Positions 25,509 to 32,861 of a stretch of DNA of 32,861 nucleotides are shown here, one piece after another; the first letter of the stretch is position 1; each line of letters starts with the position of its first letter. Origin of the DNA: JBDTNQ01 sp039933635 (GTDB lineage Bacteria; Acidobacteriota; Vicinamibacteria; Vicinamibacterales; SCN-69-37); NCBI GenBank assembly GCA_039933635.1, contig JBDTNQ010000038.1:1-32861 (forward strand), given 5' to 3'. The notes beneath the pieces are model-generated. The model had not been told where the DNA came from and ran no database searches. It saw nothing but the letters and a program-made list of their open reading frames with translations. Both the position numbers and the translations under genes were made by a program.

Positions 25509-26638
25509 GAGGCCGGCACGATCCGGCACGGCACCTCGAGCGTGACGCATGCGCCGCCACCGGCGGCGCTGGCCAACGTCAGCGCGTGTGACGCGCCGTA
25601 GAGCTGCGCGAGCCGCGCGCGGGTGTTGGCCAGGCCGATGCCGCCAGTTCCGTCACTGCCGCAGCCGGCGGCACGCTGCGCAGCAGGTTCCGGTCCGGTG
25701 TCGGCGACTTCGATGCGCAGCATGGGATCGCGGCGCGAGGCGCGAATGTCAATCGTGCCCGGTCCGGGGATTTTCGCGATGCCGTGCGTGATCGCGTTCT
25801 CCACCAGCGGCTGCAGGATCATGCTCGGCACCATCGCGTCGAGCAGCGACGGATCCACCGCCTGTCGAATTCTCAACCGCGCGCCCAGCCTGGCGCGCTG
25901 GATGTCCAGATAGCGCTCGAGGACTTCGAGTTCGCTTCGCAGCGGCACTTCCTGCGGCCGCTGGTCATCGAGCGACACGCGCAGCAATTCGCCGAGGTAG
26001 CCGAGCATCTGGACGACGTCGTCCTGCCGGCCGGCGAGCGCCATCGTCGCGATGGCGTTGAGCGTGTTGAAAAGGAAGTGCGGATTGAGCTGGCCGCGCA
26101 GGACGGCCAGCCGCGCTTCGGTCAGGCTCGACTGCAATTGCGACGCGGCGAGTTCGCGCGCGCGCGCCTCGCGGTAGAAACGCAGCGCGTGAACCACGCC
26201 GACGAGGGCGGCGTAGATCATCATGTTCACCGCGACCGCCGAGCTGGCCTTCGCCGCCACCGGCACGAAATCAGCGAGGCTGCCCCGCTGCAGTCCGACA
26301 TACAAGTACATACCGATGGTGTGCAGACAGGCAAACGCGACCGCGCCCCCGGCGTGGATGGCCAGCGCCCGGCCTCGACGGACCGAGGCAATTGGCACGC
26401 GTCGGGCCAGCGAGAGCGGCAGCGGTGTCAGCAACGCCATCAGCACCCACGGCGGCGCGTTGCCATAGAACAGGTCCAGCCAGGGAAAGGATCGCCCGAG
26501 CAGCGCGTTGCTCAGGTAGTTCCGGCTGGTTTCCAGCAGCACCAGCAGCAGCGTGCCGAACGCGATGATGCCGGCCACCTGCCACCGTTCGCGCGTCGGC
26601 GCCTGGTCGCGGCCGGCGCGAGGTTCCTGCCCCTGCAT
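25505..26638 (-). CDS. LytS-type sensor histidine kinase
   Basis: Inner-membrane kinase of about 377 residues. Four membrane helices (about 20-38, 62-80, 91-117 and 130-153) are followed by a coiled linker and the His_kinase domain with QLNPHFLFNTLNAI (His187). The HATPase part ends in GIGLANTRARLAQLYG. No extracellular sensor domain is present, so the stimulus may be in the membrane. The ATG at 26638 is preferred since residues before it are Arg/Ser-rich and not membrane-like, but a start up to 26749 is open. Coupled to the LytTR regulator by ATGA. Confidence 0.88.
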   Translation of the reverse strand: MQGQEPRAGRDQAPTRERWQVAGIIAFGTLLLVLLETSRNYLSNALLGRSFPWLDLFYGNAPPWVLMALLTPLPLSLARRVPIASVRRGRALAIHAGGAVAFACLHTIGMYLYVGLQRGSLADFVPVAAKASSAVAVNMMIYAALVGVVHALRFYREARARELAASQLQSSLTEARLAVLRGQLNPHFLFNTLNAIATMALAGRQDDVVQMLGYLGELLRVSLDDQRPQEVPLRSELEVLERYLDIQRARLGARLRIRQAVDPSLLDAMVPSMILQPLVENAITHGIAKIPGPGTIDIRASRRDPMLRIEVADTGPEPAAQRAAGCGSDGTGGIGLANTRARLAQLYGASHALTLASAAGGGACVTLEVPCRIVPAS

Positions 26639-26784
26639 CGACGCACCGTACGACGATTGATGACGCGGCGGCAAGTGCGCGCGCGCCGCGCTTCTCGTCC
26701 CCGTCCAGCGGGCTTTGTCCCAGCGGCGTTGCCTTGGTCCCGGGATCATTGGCGCTGGCGCGACCGCGACGCAGAATCCGCGGC

Positions 26785-28032
26785 ATGTGGACGTCCCCCA
26801 GATTCGCCGGCGCGGTACTCATCGTCGCCGCCGCGGCAACGCCATTGGCGCAGGCCCCAACTCCGGCCACCACTGACCCGCCGATTTCGCTCGCCGGCGC
26901 GGCCTTCGACGTCAATCGCGAACGCCTGGTGATCGCCGGCGCCGCTGCCGGTCGATTCGAAACCTGGGAGCGCCACGGCACGACGTGGACGCGCGCCTCT
27001 ACGGGCGGCCCGTCCGCGCGCGATGAAGCGCTCATGGTGTACGACACGAAACGTCGCCGCACGGTGCTGTACGGCGGTCATCGCGAAGGCGTCGGCGCGA
27101 CCGACACATGGGCATGGGACGGCGCGACATGGCAACGGCTCGCGACTGACGGCCCGCCCGCGCGCACCGGTGCAGCAATGACCTACGACGCGACGCGCGA
27201 TCGCATCGTCCTCTTCGGCGGCGGCGACGGCATGCGGACGTTCGACGACACCTGGGAGTGGGACGGCGCGTTGTGGCGCCGCGTCGCGCTCGAGAGCGGC
27301 GCGCGCATTCCACCCGCGCGCGCGTTGACGGCGCTCGCCTACGACGCCCGCCGAAAGCGCACCGTGCTCGCCGGCGGTTTTCGATTTAAAGACGGCCGAC
27401 CCACGCCGTTCGACGACACGTGGGAGTGGAATGGCGTCTCGTGGGCAGACATCACCACGCCCGGGCCCGGCCCGCGCGATCACGTCGCGATGGTCTACGA
27501 CCCGGATCGCGCCGCGATCGTGCTGCACGGCGGCAGCCGGCCCGACGTCGGGCTCATCGGCGACACCTGGACGTTCGACGGACGCGCATGGAAGAAGCTG
27601 CGCGATGACGGTCCGCCGCGCGGCCGGCATCGGATGGTGTTCGACACGACCCGGCACGAAGTGCTGCTCTTCGGCGGCTGGGGACGCGATCGCTTCGTCA
27701 GCACGGAAACGTGGGCGCTCGGCACCGCCGGTTGGCGGCGCGCCACCGGCCCGGCGCCGCGCATGAGACACGCGATGGCCACAGCGGGCGACGGTGGCGT
27801 CTTCATGCTTGGTGGCGGCCCGGTCGCGGACGCGTTGTGGCACTTCGACGTCGGCAGCTGGCGGCGGCTTGTCGTCTTTGGCGGCGCGGGGCATCGGGAA
27901 GCAGCTGCCGCCGGAGCTCTGGCTGGCCGTTCCGCGCGGCGCGCGAGTGCCGCGGCTTCACACGCCACCGATCCGTGTCGTGAGCCCGTCGCCAGGGATG
28001 TTCGACCTCGAGATCGAGACGCACCGCATTGA
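26785..28032 (+). CDS. Secreted kelch-repeat protein with a foreign C-terminal tail
   Basis: Exported protein of 415 residues. The signal peptide ends near VLIVAAAATPLAQA (about 10-23). About seven kelch units follow, each like MVYDxxRxxxVLFGG then DTWxWDGxxWxxL, building one beta-propeller (about 35-361). The kelch pattern stops at about 27866 with HFDVGSWRR. The remaining residues to DAPH* come from reading an AbiEi antitoxin remnant in the wrong frame. The natural stop was thus lost and the protein carries an unrelated tail of about 55 residues. The ATG at 26785 is chosen over an upstream start because the signal peptide begins there. It is divergent from the LytS kinase gene. Function of such kelch proteins in Acidobacteriota is unknown. 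Confidence 0.78.
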   Translation: MWTSPRFAGAVLIVAAAATPLAQAPTPATTDPPISLAGAAFDVNRERLVIAGAAAGRFETWERHGTTWTRASTGGPSARDEALMVYDTKRRRTVLYGGHREGVGATDTWAWDGATWQRLATDGPPARTGAAMTYDATRDRIVLFGGGDGMRTFDDTWEWDGALWRRVALESGARIPPARALTALAYDARRKRTVLAGGFRFKDGRPTPFDDTWEWNGVSWADITTPGPGPRDHVAMVYDPDRAAIVLHGGSRPDVGLIGDTWTFDGRAWKKLRDDGPPRGRHRMVFDTTRHEVLLFGGWGRDRFVSTETWALGTAGWRRATGPAPRMRHAMATAGDGGVFMLGGGPVADALWHFDVGSWRRLVVFGGAGHREAAAAGALAGRSARRASAAASHATDPCREPVARDVRPRDRDAPH

Positions 28033-28240
28033 GGGCCAGGTCGTCAGGGTGTATAGCCTGGCTCGCACCATCGCTGACTGCTTCAGGTTCAGAAACAAGG
28101 TTGGCCTCGACGTCGCCCTCGAAGCGCTGACCGAAGCATGGCGCAGCAAGCGCCTCAAGATGGGCGAACTGAATCGCATCGCCAAGGCGCTCCGCGTTGC
28201 GCGTGTGATGCAGCCGTATCTCGAAACTGTCGTCCTGTGA
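27866..28240 (+). pseudogene. AbiEi-type antitoxin, 5'-truncated remnant
   Basis: In a frame shifted from the kelch gene, about 124 residues match the C-terminal half of AbiEi antitoxins of type IV systems. Recognisable parts are GIGKQLPPELWLAVPRG, VRVYSLARTIADCFRFRNKVG, LDVALEALTEAWR and MQPYLETVV. The N-terminal winged-helix DNA-binding part (about 80-90 residues) is gone and replaced by the kelch gene. No start codon or ribosome site is apparent at the junction. Its stop overlaps the next gene as GTGA, as in intact abiE operons. Confidence 0.82.
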
Positions 28241-28458
28241 AGCGGTCTGGCCCAAAGAACGTTGCGGCGTCGGTAAATGCCCGGCTCGTCCAGCGGAGCC
28301 ACGAGCTCGAGGTCGAGCAGCAGTTCACGCTCGCCCGATTCGGCGGGGAACGCCTCCTGTATCGCTTGTCCAATTCCGATTTCGCGGACCGGTTCATCCT
28401 CAAGGGCGCAGCTCTCCTGCTCCTCTGGCTTGGCGAATCGATCCGTCCCACGATATGA
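28237..28458 (+). pseudogene. AbiEii-type nucleotidyltransferase toxin, 3'-truncated
   Basis: From the GTG at 28237, 73 residues match the N-terminus of AbiEii/AbiGii toxins: VAASVNARLVQRS, FGGERLLYRLSNSDFADRFILKGAALLLLWLGESIRPT. The frame then ends with TGA exactly where the catalytic nucleotidyltransferase motif (RPTxDxDLLG type) should begin. In the +1 frame the next codons read YDVPVLG, suggesting a frameshift within the motif before the gene is lost. The toxin is therefore inactive. It shares a four-base overlap with the antitoxin remnant. Confidence 0.82.
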
Positions 28459-28487
28459 CGTTCCGGTTCTAGGCCGATCGCACCGGA

Positions 28488-28512
28488 GCGCCGGGTTCCA
28501 CGAACCCGGCGC
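28488..28512. terminator. Perfect 11-bp hairpin after the toxin remnant
   Basis: GCGCCGGGTTC (28488-28498), loop CAC, then GAACCCGGCGC (28502-28512). It is the most stable hairpin seen in the window and lies between the AbiEii remnant and the LamG-like gene. There is no T-tract, so it may be a terminator of a GC-rich type or an extragenic palindrome. Confidence 0.55.
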
Positions 28513-28610
28513 CCGTCTGGCCGTTCGCGCCACCCGGCGTTCATGCGCGCAGACCGGCGTCCATCACATTCGACTCAGTGACCGCATCCCGCGCGGCTAC
28601 CGTTGGGCGC

Positions 28611-29630
28611 ATGCGTACGCACCCGATCCTCGCCCTCATCCTGGCCTGCCTCGTCGCTCGCGTCGCACCGGCCGCGGCGCAGCAGACCCAGAATTTCCCA
28701 CTGACCGATCCGCAGGGACTCACGGCCTCCGGCGTCACGGTGGACACGGCCGAGTTTCTCAATCGAAAAGCCGTCCGCCTCGTGCACGCCCAGGCGGGCG
28801 AAACCATCGTCATGCTGCCCGGCACCGCCGACTTCCAGGACGGCACGATCGAAGCCGACGTCGCGGTCAAGATCACGACGCCGCCGGGCGTGCGGATGCC
28901 GGGCTTCCTGGGCATCGCCTTCCGCGCCAGACCCGACGCGTCCAGCTTCGACCTCTTCTACCTCAGACCCGGGAACAGCACGGCCGTCGATCAGGCGATG
29001 CGCAACCACGCCGTGCAGTACAGCGCGGCGCCGGGTCACGGGTGGTACGAGCTCCGTCGCAACTGGCCGTGGGTCTACGAGTCCCACGCCGACCTCAAGC
29101 TCGACGCCTGGACGCACGTGAAGATCGAGGTTGCCGGCCGCACGGCGCGGCTTTATCTCAACAACGCCACGCAGCCCACGCTGATCGTCGATGGGCTGAA
29201 GGGCCTGGACCTGCGCGGCAGCGTCGGGCTCTACGGGTTCTCGGGCGAGGAGGCCTACTTCTCGAACGTCCGCGTGACGCGCGCACCGCCGCTACCGGTC
29301 ACGAACGGCTCGGATGCCGCCGGCACGTGGGCCGTGAAGCTCGCGACGGATGCGGGCGTCTATGACGGCGCCCTGCAGCTGCGACGTGAAGGCCGGAGAG
29401 TCTCCGGCACATGGTCCGGCGCCCTCGGTGAGAATCGCCCGGTCATCGGAACATGGCGCGACGGCTACATCGAACTCTCGTTCCCCGGCGCGTGGCCCAA
29501 GGAGGCCGGCGGCACGCCCGGTCCTGTCGTGACGAGGCTGGCGGGATGGATCGACGGGACCACGGGTAATGGCCGCGGCACGATCGAGATGCGCGCGGAC
29601 GGACTCTGGACGGCCACCAGGAAGCCATAG
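28611..29630 (+). CDS. Secreted LamG/concanavalin-like domain protein
   Basis: Exported protein of 339 residues with a signal peptide (1 to about 24, ending AAAQ). Residues about 28-225 show a concanavalin/LamG-like sandwich as in 3-keto-disaccharide hydrolase-like proteins: DFQDGTIEADVAV, FLGIAFRARPD, WTHVKIEVAGRTARLYLNN and GSVGLYGFSGEEAYFSNVRV. The last 100 residues form a second beta-rich domain with GALQLRREGRRVSGTWSG. No catalytic residues can be assigned. The ATG at 28611 is chosen because the signal peptide begins there. The gene lies 45 nt before a LytS kinase gene on the same strand and may be co-transcribed with it. Confidence 0.72.
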   Translation: MRTHPILALILACLVARVAPAAAQQTQNFPLTDPQGLTASGVTVDTAEFLNRKAVRLVHAQAGETIVMLPGTADFQDGTIEADVAVKITTPPGVRMPGFLGIAFRARPDASSFDLFYLRPGNSTAVDQAMRNHAVQYSAAPGHGWYELRRNWPWVYESHADLKLDAWTHVKIEVAGRTARLYLNNATQPTLIVDGLKGLDLRGSVGLYGFSGEEAYFSNVRVTRAPPLPVTNGSDAAGTWAVKLATDAGVYDGALQLRREGRRVSGTWSGALGENRPVIGTWRDGYIELSFPGAWPKEAGGTPGPVVTRLAGWIDGTTGNGRGTIEMRADGLWTATRKP

Positions 29631-29675
29631 TCCGGCGGCGACCGACGGCTCCGGCCGTATGCTGATGCCGACACG

Positions 29676-30749
29676 ATGTCTCGCACCAAGGTCCTGGTCG
29701 GAACGTTCCTGTTGTGGACGGCGATTGCCTTCGTATTTGCCACGCAGCTGTACTTCGCCGGGCTCTCGTGGCAGCAGGCGCTCTCATGGACCTTGCCGCG
29801 CTGGTACTCCTGGGGCGTCGTCACGCCGGCCATCTTCTGGCTGGACCGGCGGCTGGCGCGCACGACGTCCCTTCCCGTCCGGCTCGCCCTGCATGTGCCG
29901 CTTGGCGCGCTGTGGACCTGCGTGACGATCCTCTTACGGCTGGTTGCCCGCCCTTTTCGCGGGGCTGTCTGGCCAGAGGACCTCGGGGCCTACTTTCTCG
30001 ATCGCTTCTATTCCGATCTGCTCATCTACGCCGTCATCGCCGGCATCTCGTTCGCACGCCAGTATGCGGAGCAGGTCGAGCGCAGCACCAGGGACGCGCA
30101 CGACATGGCTCTTCGCACGGCGGACCTCGAGCGACGCCTCGTCGAGTCCAGGCTGCAGAGCCTTCGCGCGCAGCTCCAGCCGCATTTTCTGTTCAATGCC
30201 CTCAATACGATCAGCGCCTTCACCGAATCGAACCCTCAGATGGCTCGACGACTCATGGCGCAGCTCGGCGACTTGCTGCGCGCATCCCTGCGACACGCGG
30301 CGGCGCCCCTTGTCACGCTGAGCGAAGAGCTCACGTTCCTCGACGACTACCTCGCGATCGAGTCCGCCCGTTTCGAGGGGCGTATCTCGGTGTCTGTCGA
30401 GATTGACGACGAGGTGCTCGCGTGGCGTGTGCCGAGCTTCTTGCTGCAGCCCCTGGTCGAGAACGCGATCCGTCACGGCGTCGCACCGCGCGTGGGCGGC
30501 GGCCGCGTGGAGGTCCGTGGCGGTCGATCCTCATCGGATCTGCGACTCATCGTGCGTGACGATGGCGCGGGATTGCCGTCCCGGTGGACCTTCAACGAAC
30601 ATGCCGGTGTGGGCCTTCGCAACGTAGCATCGCGGCTGGAGCATCTGTATGGCCGCGCGGATCTGCTCACGATCAGAGCTCGTCCCGGCGGCGGCGTGGA
30701 AGTCGAGGTCATCGTGCCGGCGGTATCTCCGGGCGGGCCCATCACGTGA
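29676..30749 (+). CDS. LytS-type sensor histidine kinase (second copy)
   Basis: Inner-membrane kinase of 357 residues. Four membrane helices (about 7-29, 44-58, 66-90 and 112-128) precede a coiled linker and the His_kinase domain with QLQPHFLFNALNTIS (His170). The ATP-binding part has LVENAIRHGV and VGLRNVASRLEHLYG. The layout is the same as the kinase at 25505-26638, with no periplasmic sensor domain. Its stop overlaps the GTG start of the LytTR gene as GTGA. Signal unknown. Confidence 0.9.
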   Translation: MSRTKVLVGTFLLWTAIAFVFATQLYFAGLSWQQALSWTLPRWYSWGVVTPAIFWLDRRLARTTSLPVRLALHVPLGALWTCVTILLRLVARPFRGAVWPEDLGAYFLDRFYSDLLIYAVIAGISFARQYAEQVERSTRDAHDMALRTADLERRLVESRLQSLRAQLQPHFLFNALNTISAFTESNPQMARRLMAQLGDLLRASLRHAAAPLVTLSEELTFLDDYLAIESARFEGRISVSVEIDDEVLAWRVPSFLLQPLVENAIRHGVAPRVGGGRVEVRGGRSSSDLRLIVRDDGAGLPSRWTFNEHAGVGLRNVASRLEHLYGRADLLTIRARPGGGVEVEVIVPAVSPGGPIT

Positions 30750-31576
30750 CCACCATCCGCGTCCTGGTCGTCGACGACGAGAAGCCGGGCCGGGAGCGGC
30801 TGCGACGATTGCTGGCAAGGGAGCCACGAGCTCGGATCGTCGGCTGTTGCGGCGGGGGCGCCGAAGCCATCGAGATCGTCAAGCGGGCGACGCGTGCGGG
30901 CGAGCCGATTCAGCTCATGTTCCTGGACGTCCAGATGCCGGAGGTCGACGGCTTCGCCGTCTGCGCCGCGCTGGAGGGTGACACCGCGCTGGCCGCCGCG
31001 CCTGCCGTGGTGTTCGTCACAGCGCACGATGAATACGCGCTCCGCGCCTTCGACGCCAACGCCATCGACTATCTGCTCAAGCCCTTCAGCGATGAGCGCT
31101 TCCAGGCGGCCTTCGACCGCGCGATGCGCGATGTGCAGGCGGGCCACGCCCACGCGCTCATCTCGAGAATGCAGCACCTTCTGAGCGGGCCGGCTGCTTC
31201 GTCTCTGGCTGTCGGCGCCGGACCGTCGCCGCGTCCCGTCCTCGATCGCATCGTGATAAGGGGACCAGGTCGCGTTCGCCTGCTTCCCGTCGATCAGATC
31301 AGTTGGATTGAAGCCGAGGGCATGTACGTGACCATCCACACCCGCGACGGGTCGACGCACCTTCATCGCGGCCTGCTCGGCTCGCTCGACGAGTCACTCG
31401 ACGGCCGGCACTTCGTGCGCATTCATCGCTCGGCGATCGTCAACATCGATGTCGTGGTCGAGTTGCGGCAGGATGCGCATGGTGACTACGTCGCGGTCCT
31501 TCGCGACAAGACCGAACTGCCGGTAGGCCGCCGTTTCCGATCGCGCCTCCAGGAGCGTCTCGGGCAGACGCTATGA
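30746..31576 (+). CDS. LytTR-family response regulator (second copy)
   Basis: Regulator of 276 residues. Receiver domain with Asp10/Asp11, phospho-acceptor Asp61 (LMFLDVQMPEVDGF) and Lys in YLLKPF. A linker of about 30 residues follows, then a LytTR DNA-binding domain with VDQISWIEAEGMYVTIH and RIHRSAIVNIDVV. The GTG start at 30746 overlaps the kinase stop; the frame is open further upstream within the kinase gene, but that part is not receiver-like. Its stop codon overlaps the ATG of the AraC remnant. Confidence 0.92.
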   Translation: MTTIRVLVVDDEKPGRERLRRLLAREPRARIVGCCGGGAEAIEIVKRATRAGEPIQLMFLDVQMPEVDGFAVCAALEGDTALAAAPAVVFVTAHDEYALRAFDANAIDYLLKPFSDERFQAAFDRAMRDVQAGHAHALISRMQHLLSGPAASSLAVGAGPSPRPVLDRIVIRGPGRVRLLPVDQISWIEAEGMYVTIHTRDGSTHLHRGLLGSLDESLDGRHFVRIHRSAIVNIDVVVELRQDAHGDYVAVLRDKTELPVGRRFRSRLQERLGQTL

Positions 31577-32313
31577 ACGGCGAGCCCGGCCCGGCTTACT
31601 TCGGCGTCACGCGGAACAGTCCGCCGGGGTTCGCGCGCGCGGACCGTGTTCCAGTTCCAACAGCCTGCCGTCGGGCGCTCATCGGGGTGCGCTTCAAACC
31701 GGGAGGCGCGCTGCCCTTCATTTCATCTTCGCTTGATGAATTCACCGGACGGCGAGTCCCTCTCCCGCTGCTCTGGGGCGGTCTCGCACAACGAATGGGA
31801 ATTGCTGTACGCTCGGCGACGTTCAGCGAGCGCGTCGCGGCGCTGGAGCACTGCCTCCGCGGCCGGATGCGGCAGCAACAGTCGACAGTGCGCGGCAGAC
31901 GGGAGACCACGGCATGAGAGGCCGCGCTGGTGTCGCAGGCCATTGACCATCTTGGTGAGGACGTGCGGGTGCGCGTGAGCGATGTTGCCGCGATGTTGGG
32001 CGTCGGAGAGCGGAGACTCGAGCGGATGTTCAACCGCGCCGTCGGTGTTCCGCTCAAGGTCTTTCATCGGATGCGTCGATGTTGCCAGGCTGCTCGCCTC
32101 ATCCGGCGCGCGAGCGTCGAGCACCATCACTCGACTCTCGAGCAGAACGGCACGCCAGGCAACTGGTCGGCCCTCGCGTCAGAGGCGGGCTATGCGGATC
32201 AAGCGCATTTCATTCGGGACTTTCGGGCGCTGACTGGTGTGACGCCCGGAGCCTATGCCACGGAAGGTCGTCCTGTCGGATTCATGCAATACGACGACGG
32301 CCTCCGAAGCTAA
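31573..32313 (+). pseudogene. AraC-family regulator, truncated and interrupted by TGA
   Basis: Two open segments in the same frame, 31573-31917 and 31930-32313, are separated by one TGA at 31915-31917. The first holds GVRFKPGGALPFISS and RRVPLPLLWGG, typical of the N-terminal domain of a large AraC subfamily, but most of that domain's beginning is missing. The second holds the AraC helix-turn-helix pair: VSDVAAMLGVGERRLERMF and AGYADQAHFIRDFRALTGVTPGAY. Because frame and homology continue through the TGA, it is best read as a mutated CGA-like codon in a dying gene. A short HTH-only protein could start at the GTG of 31930. A sequencing error is the main alternative for the stop. Confidence 0.78.
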
Positions 32314-32354
32314 GCTCATGCGAACGCACTTCCTCAATCATTGAGCTGCCTCGC

Positions 32355-32792
32355 ATGGACCCGAACAATCCGGTAGTCAGACTGTGTGCACAGGGAATCG
32401 AAGTCGAGATGAAGGGCCATCGTGACGAGGCACGCTCGCTGTTCCTCCAAGCGTGGGAACTGCGGCAGAACGATGTCGACGCATGCATCGCCGCGCACTA
32501 CATCGCGCGCCACCAAGACACACCGGCAGAGACACTGCGATGGAACGAGTTGGCGTTGACGCACGCCATCAGCGCGTCAACGGACTCCATACGTTCGTTC
32601 TTTCCATCGCTGTATCTGAACCTCGGCAAGTCGTACGAGGATTTGGGAGATTCATCGAGAGCACGCGAGCTCTACGAGCAGGGCGAACGGTGCGTCGACG
32701 ACGTGGCCGGGGGCGGATACGGTGAGATTGTCCGGCAAGGGTTGCGCAACGCGCTGCAGCGAGTGCGGCGAGAAGGCGGACCGGAGAGCTAG
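32355..32792 (+). CDS. Small TPR-like helical protein
   Basis: Cytoplasmic protein of 145 residues with no signal peptide. It shows two or three TPR-like helix pairs: GIEVEMKGHRDEARSLFLQAWEL (about 14-36), a middle pair with CIAAHYIARHQDTPAETLRWNELAL, and SLYLNLGKSYEDLGDSSRARELYEQGE. The pattern is that of a small conserved tetratricopeptide family found in many soil bacteria, of unknown function. The start is the ATG at 32355; the frame continues upstream through the AraC remnant, but without homology. A hairpin follows the stop. Confidence 0.78.
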   Translation: MDPNNPVVRLCAQGIEVEMKGHRDEARSLFLQAWELRQNDVDACIAAHYIARHQDTPAETLRWNELALTHAISASTDSIRSFFPSLYLNLGKSYEDLGDSSRARELYEQGERCVDDVAGGGYGEIVRQGLRNALQRVRREGGPES

Positions 32793-32799
32793 ACGCGAC

Positions 32800-32823
32800 G
32801 GAAGAGCGAGCGCCGGCTCTTCC
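32800..32823 (+). terminator. Hairpin after the TPR gene
   Basis: GGAAGAGC (32800-32807) pairs with GCTCTTCC (32816-32823) around an 8-nt loop, 8 nt after the stop codon. It is followed by a pyrimidine-rich CCCTCC rather than a T-tract. The last 38 nt of the window show nothing further. Confidence 0.5.
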
Positions 32824-32861
32824 CCCTCCACCAATTACTCATCCTGCAACGCAATCCACGG

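Overview
The window is GC-rich, densely coded bacterial DNA with no rRNA, tRNA, CRISPR array or insertion sequence that I can recognise. The gene set suggests an Acidobacteriota genome, probably Vicinamibacteria-like. It includes a membrane-bound dehydrogenase/cytochrome protein of the Pirellula/Acidobacteria type, YncE-like beta-propellers, two LytS/LytTR pairs and the 3' remnant of an ADOP/MacB-type ABC permease. This assignment is an inference from gene families, not from a marker gene.

Region 1 (1-7209, minus strand) is a five-gene block. Starting from a divergent promoter near 7240 it encodes a secreted dehydrogenase/cytochrome c protein, a small Tat-exported alpha-beta-barrel protein, an SMP-30/gluconolactonase lipoprotein, a BASS-family (SBF) transporter and a sialate O-acetylesterase cut by the window edge. 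Together these look like periplasmic deacetylation and oxidation of a sugar followed by uptake of an organic acid. A perfect 16-bp palindrome sits inside the likely promoter.

Region 2 (7375-15013) has a secreted beta-propeller gene on the plus strand facing a tightly coupled minus-strand operon: beta-propeller, TolC-like outer-membrane protein, lipoprotein adaptor and RND pump.

Region 3 (15102-23429) is the most coherent part. A divergent PAS histidine kinase and NtrC-type sigma-54 activator lie among mgtA-mgtC, a universal stress protein gene, a small YqjD/ElaB-like membrane protein gene and a two-domain cytochrome c'-like dihaem protein gene. I see sigma-54 (-24/-12) promoter matches in front of all four of these target units. 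I propose that they form a locally encoded sigma-54 stress/respiration regulon.

Region 4 (23536-32861) carries an SDR dehydrogenase, two LytS-LytTR two-component pairs, a kelch propeller, a LamG-like secreted protein and a TPR protein. Between them lie eroded genes: an ABC-permease C-terminus, a truncated AbiEi-AbiEii type IV toxin-antitoxin pair fused onto the kelch gene, and an AraC regulator with an in-frame stop and a missing N-terminus. This is a decaying accessory zone.
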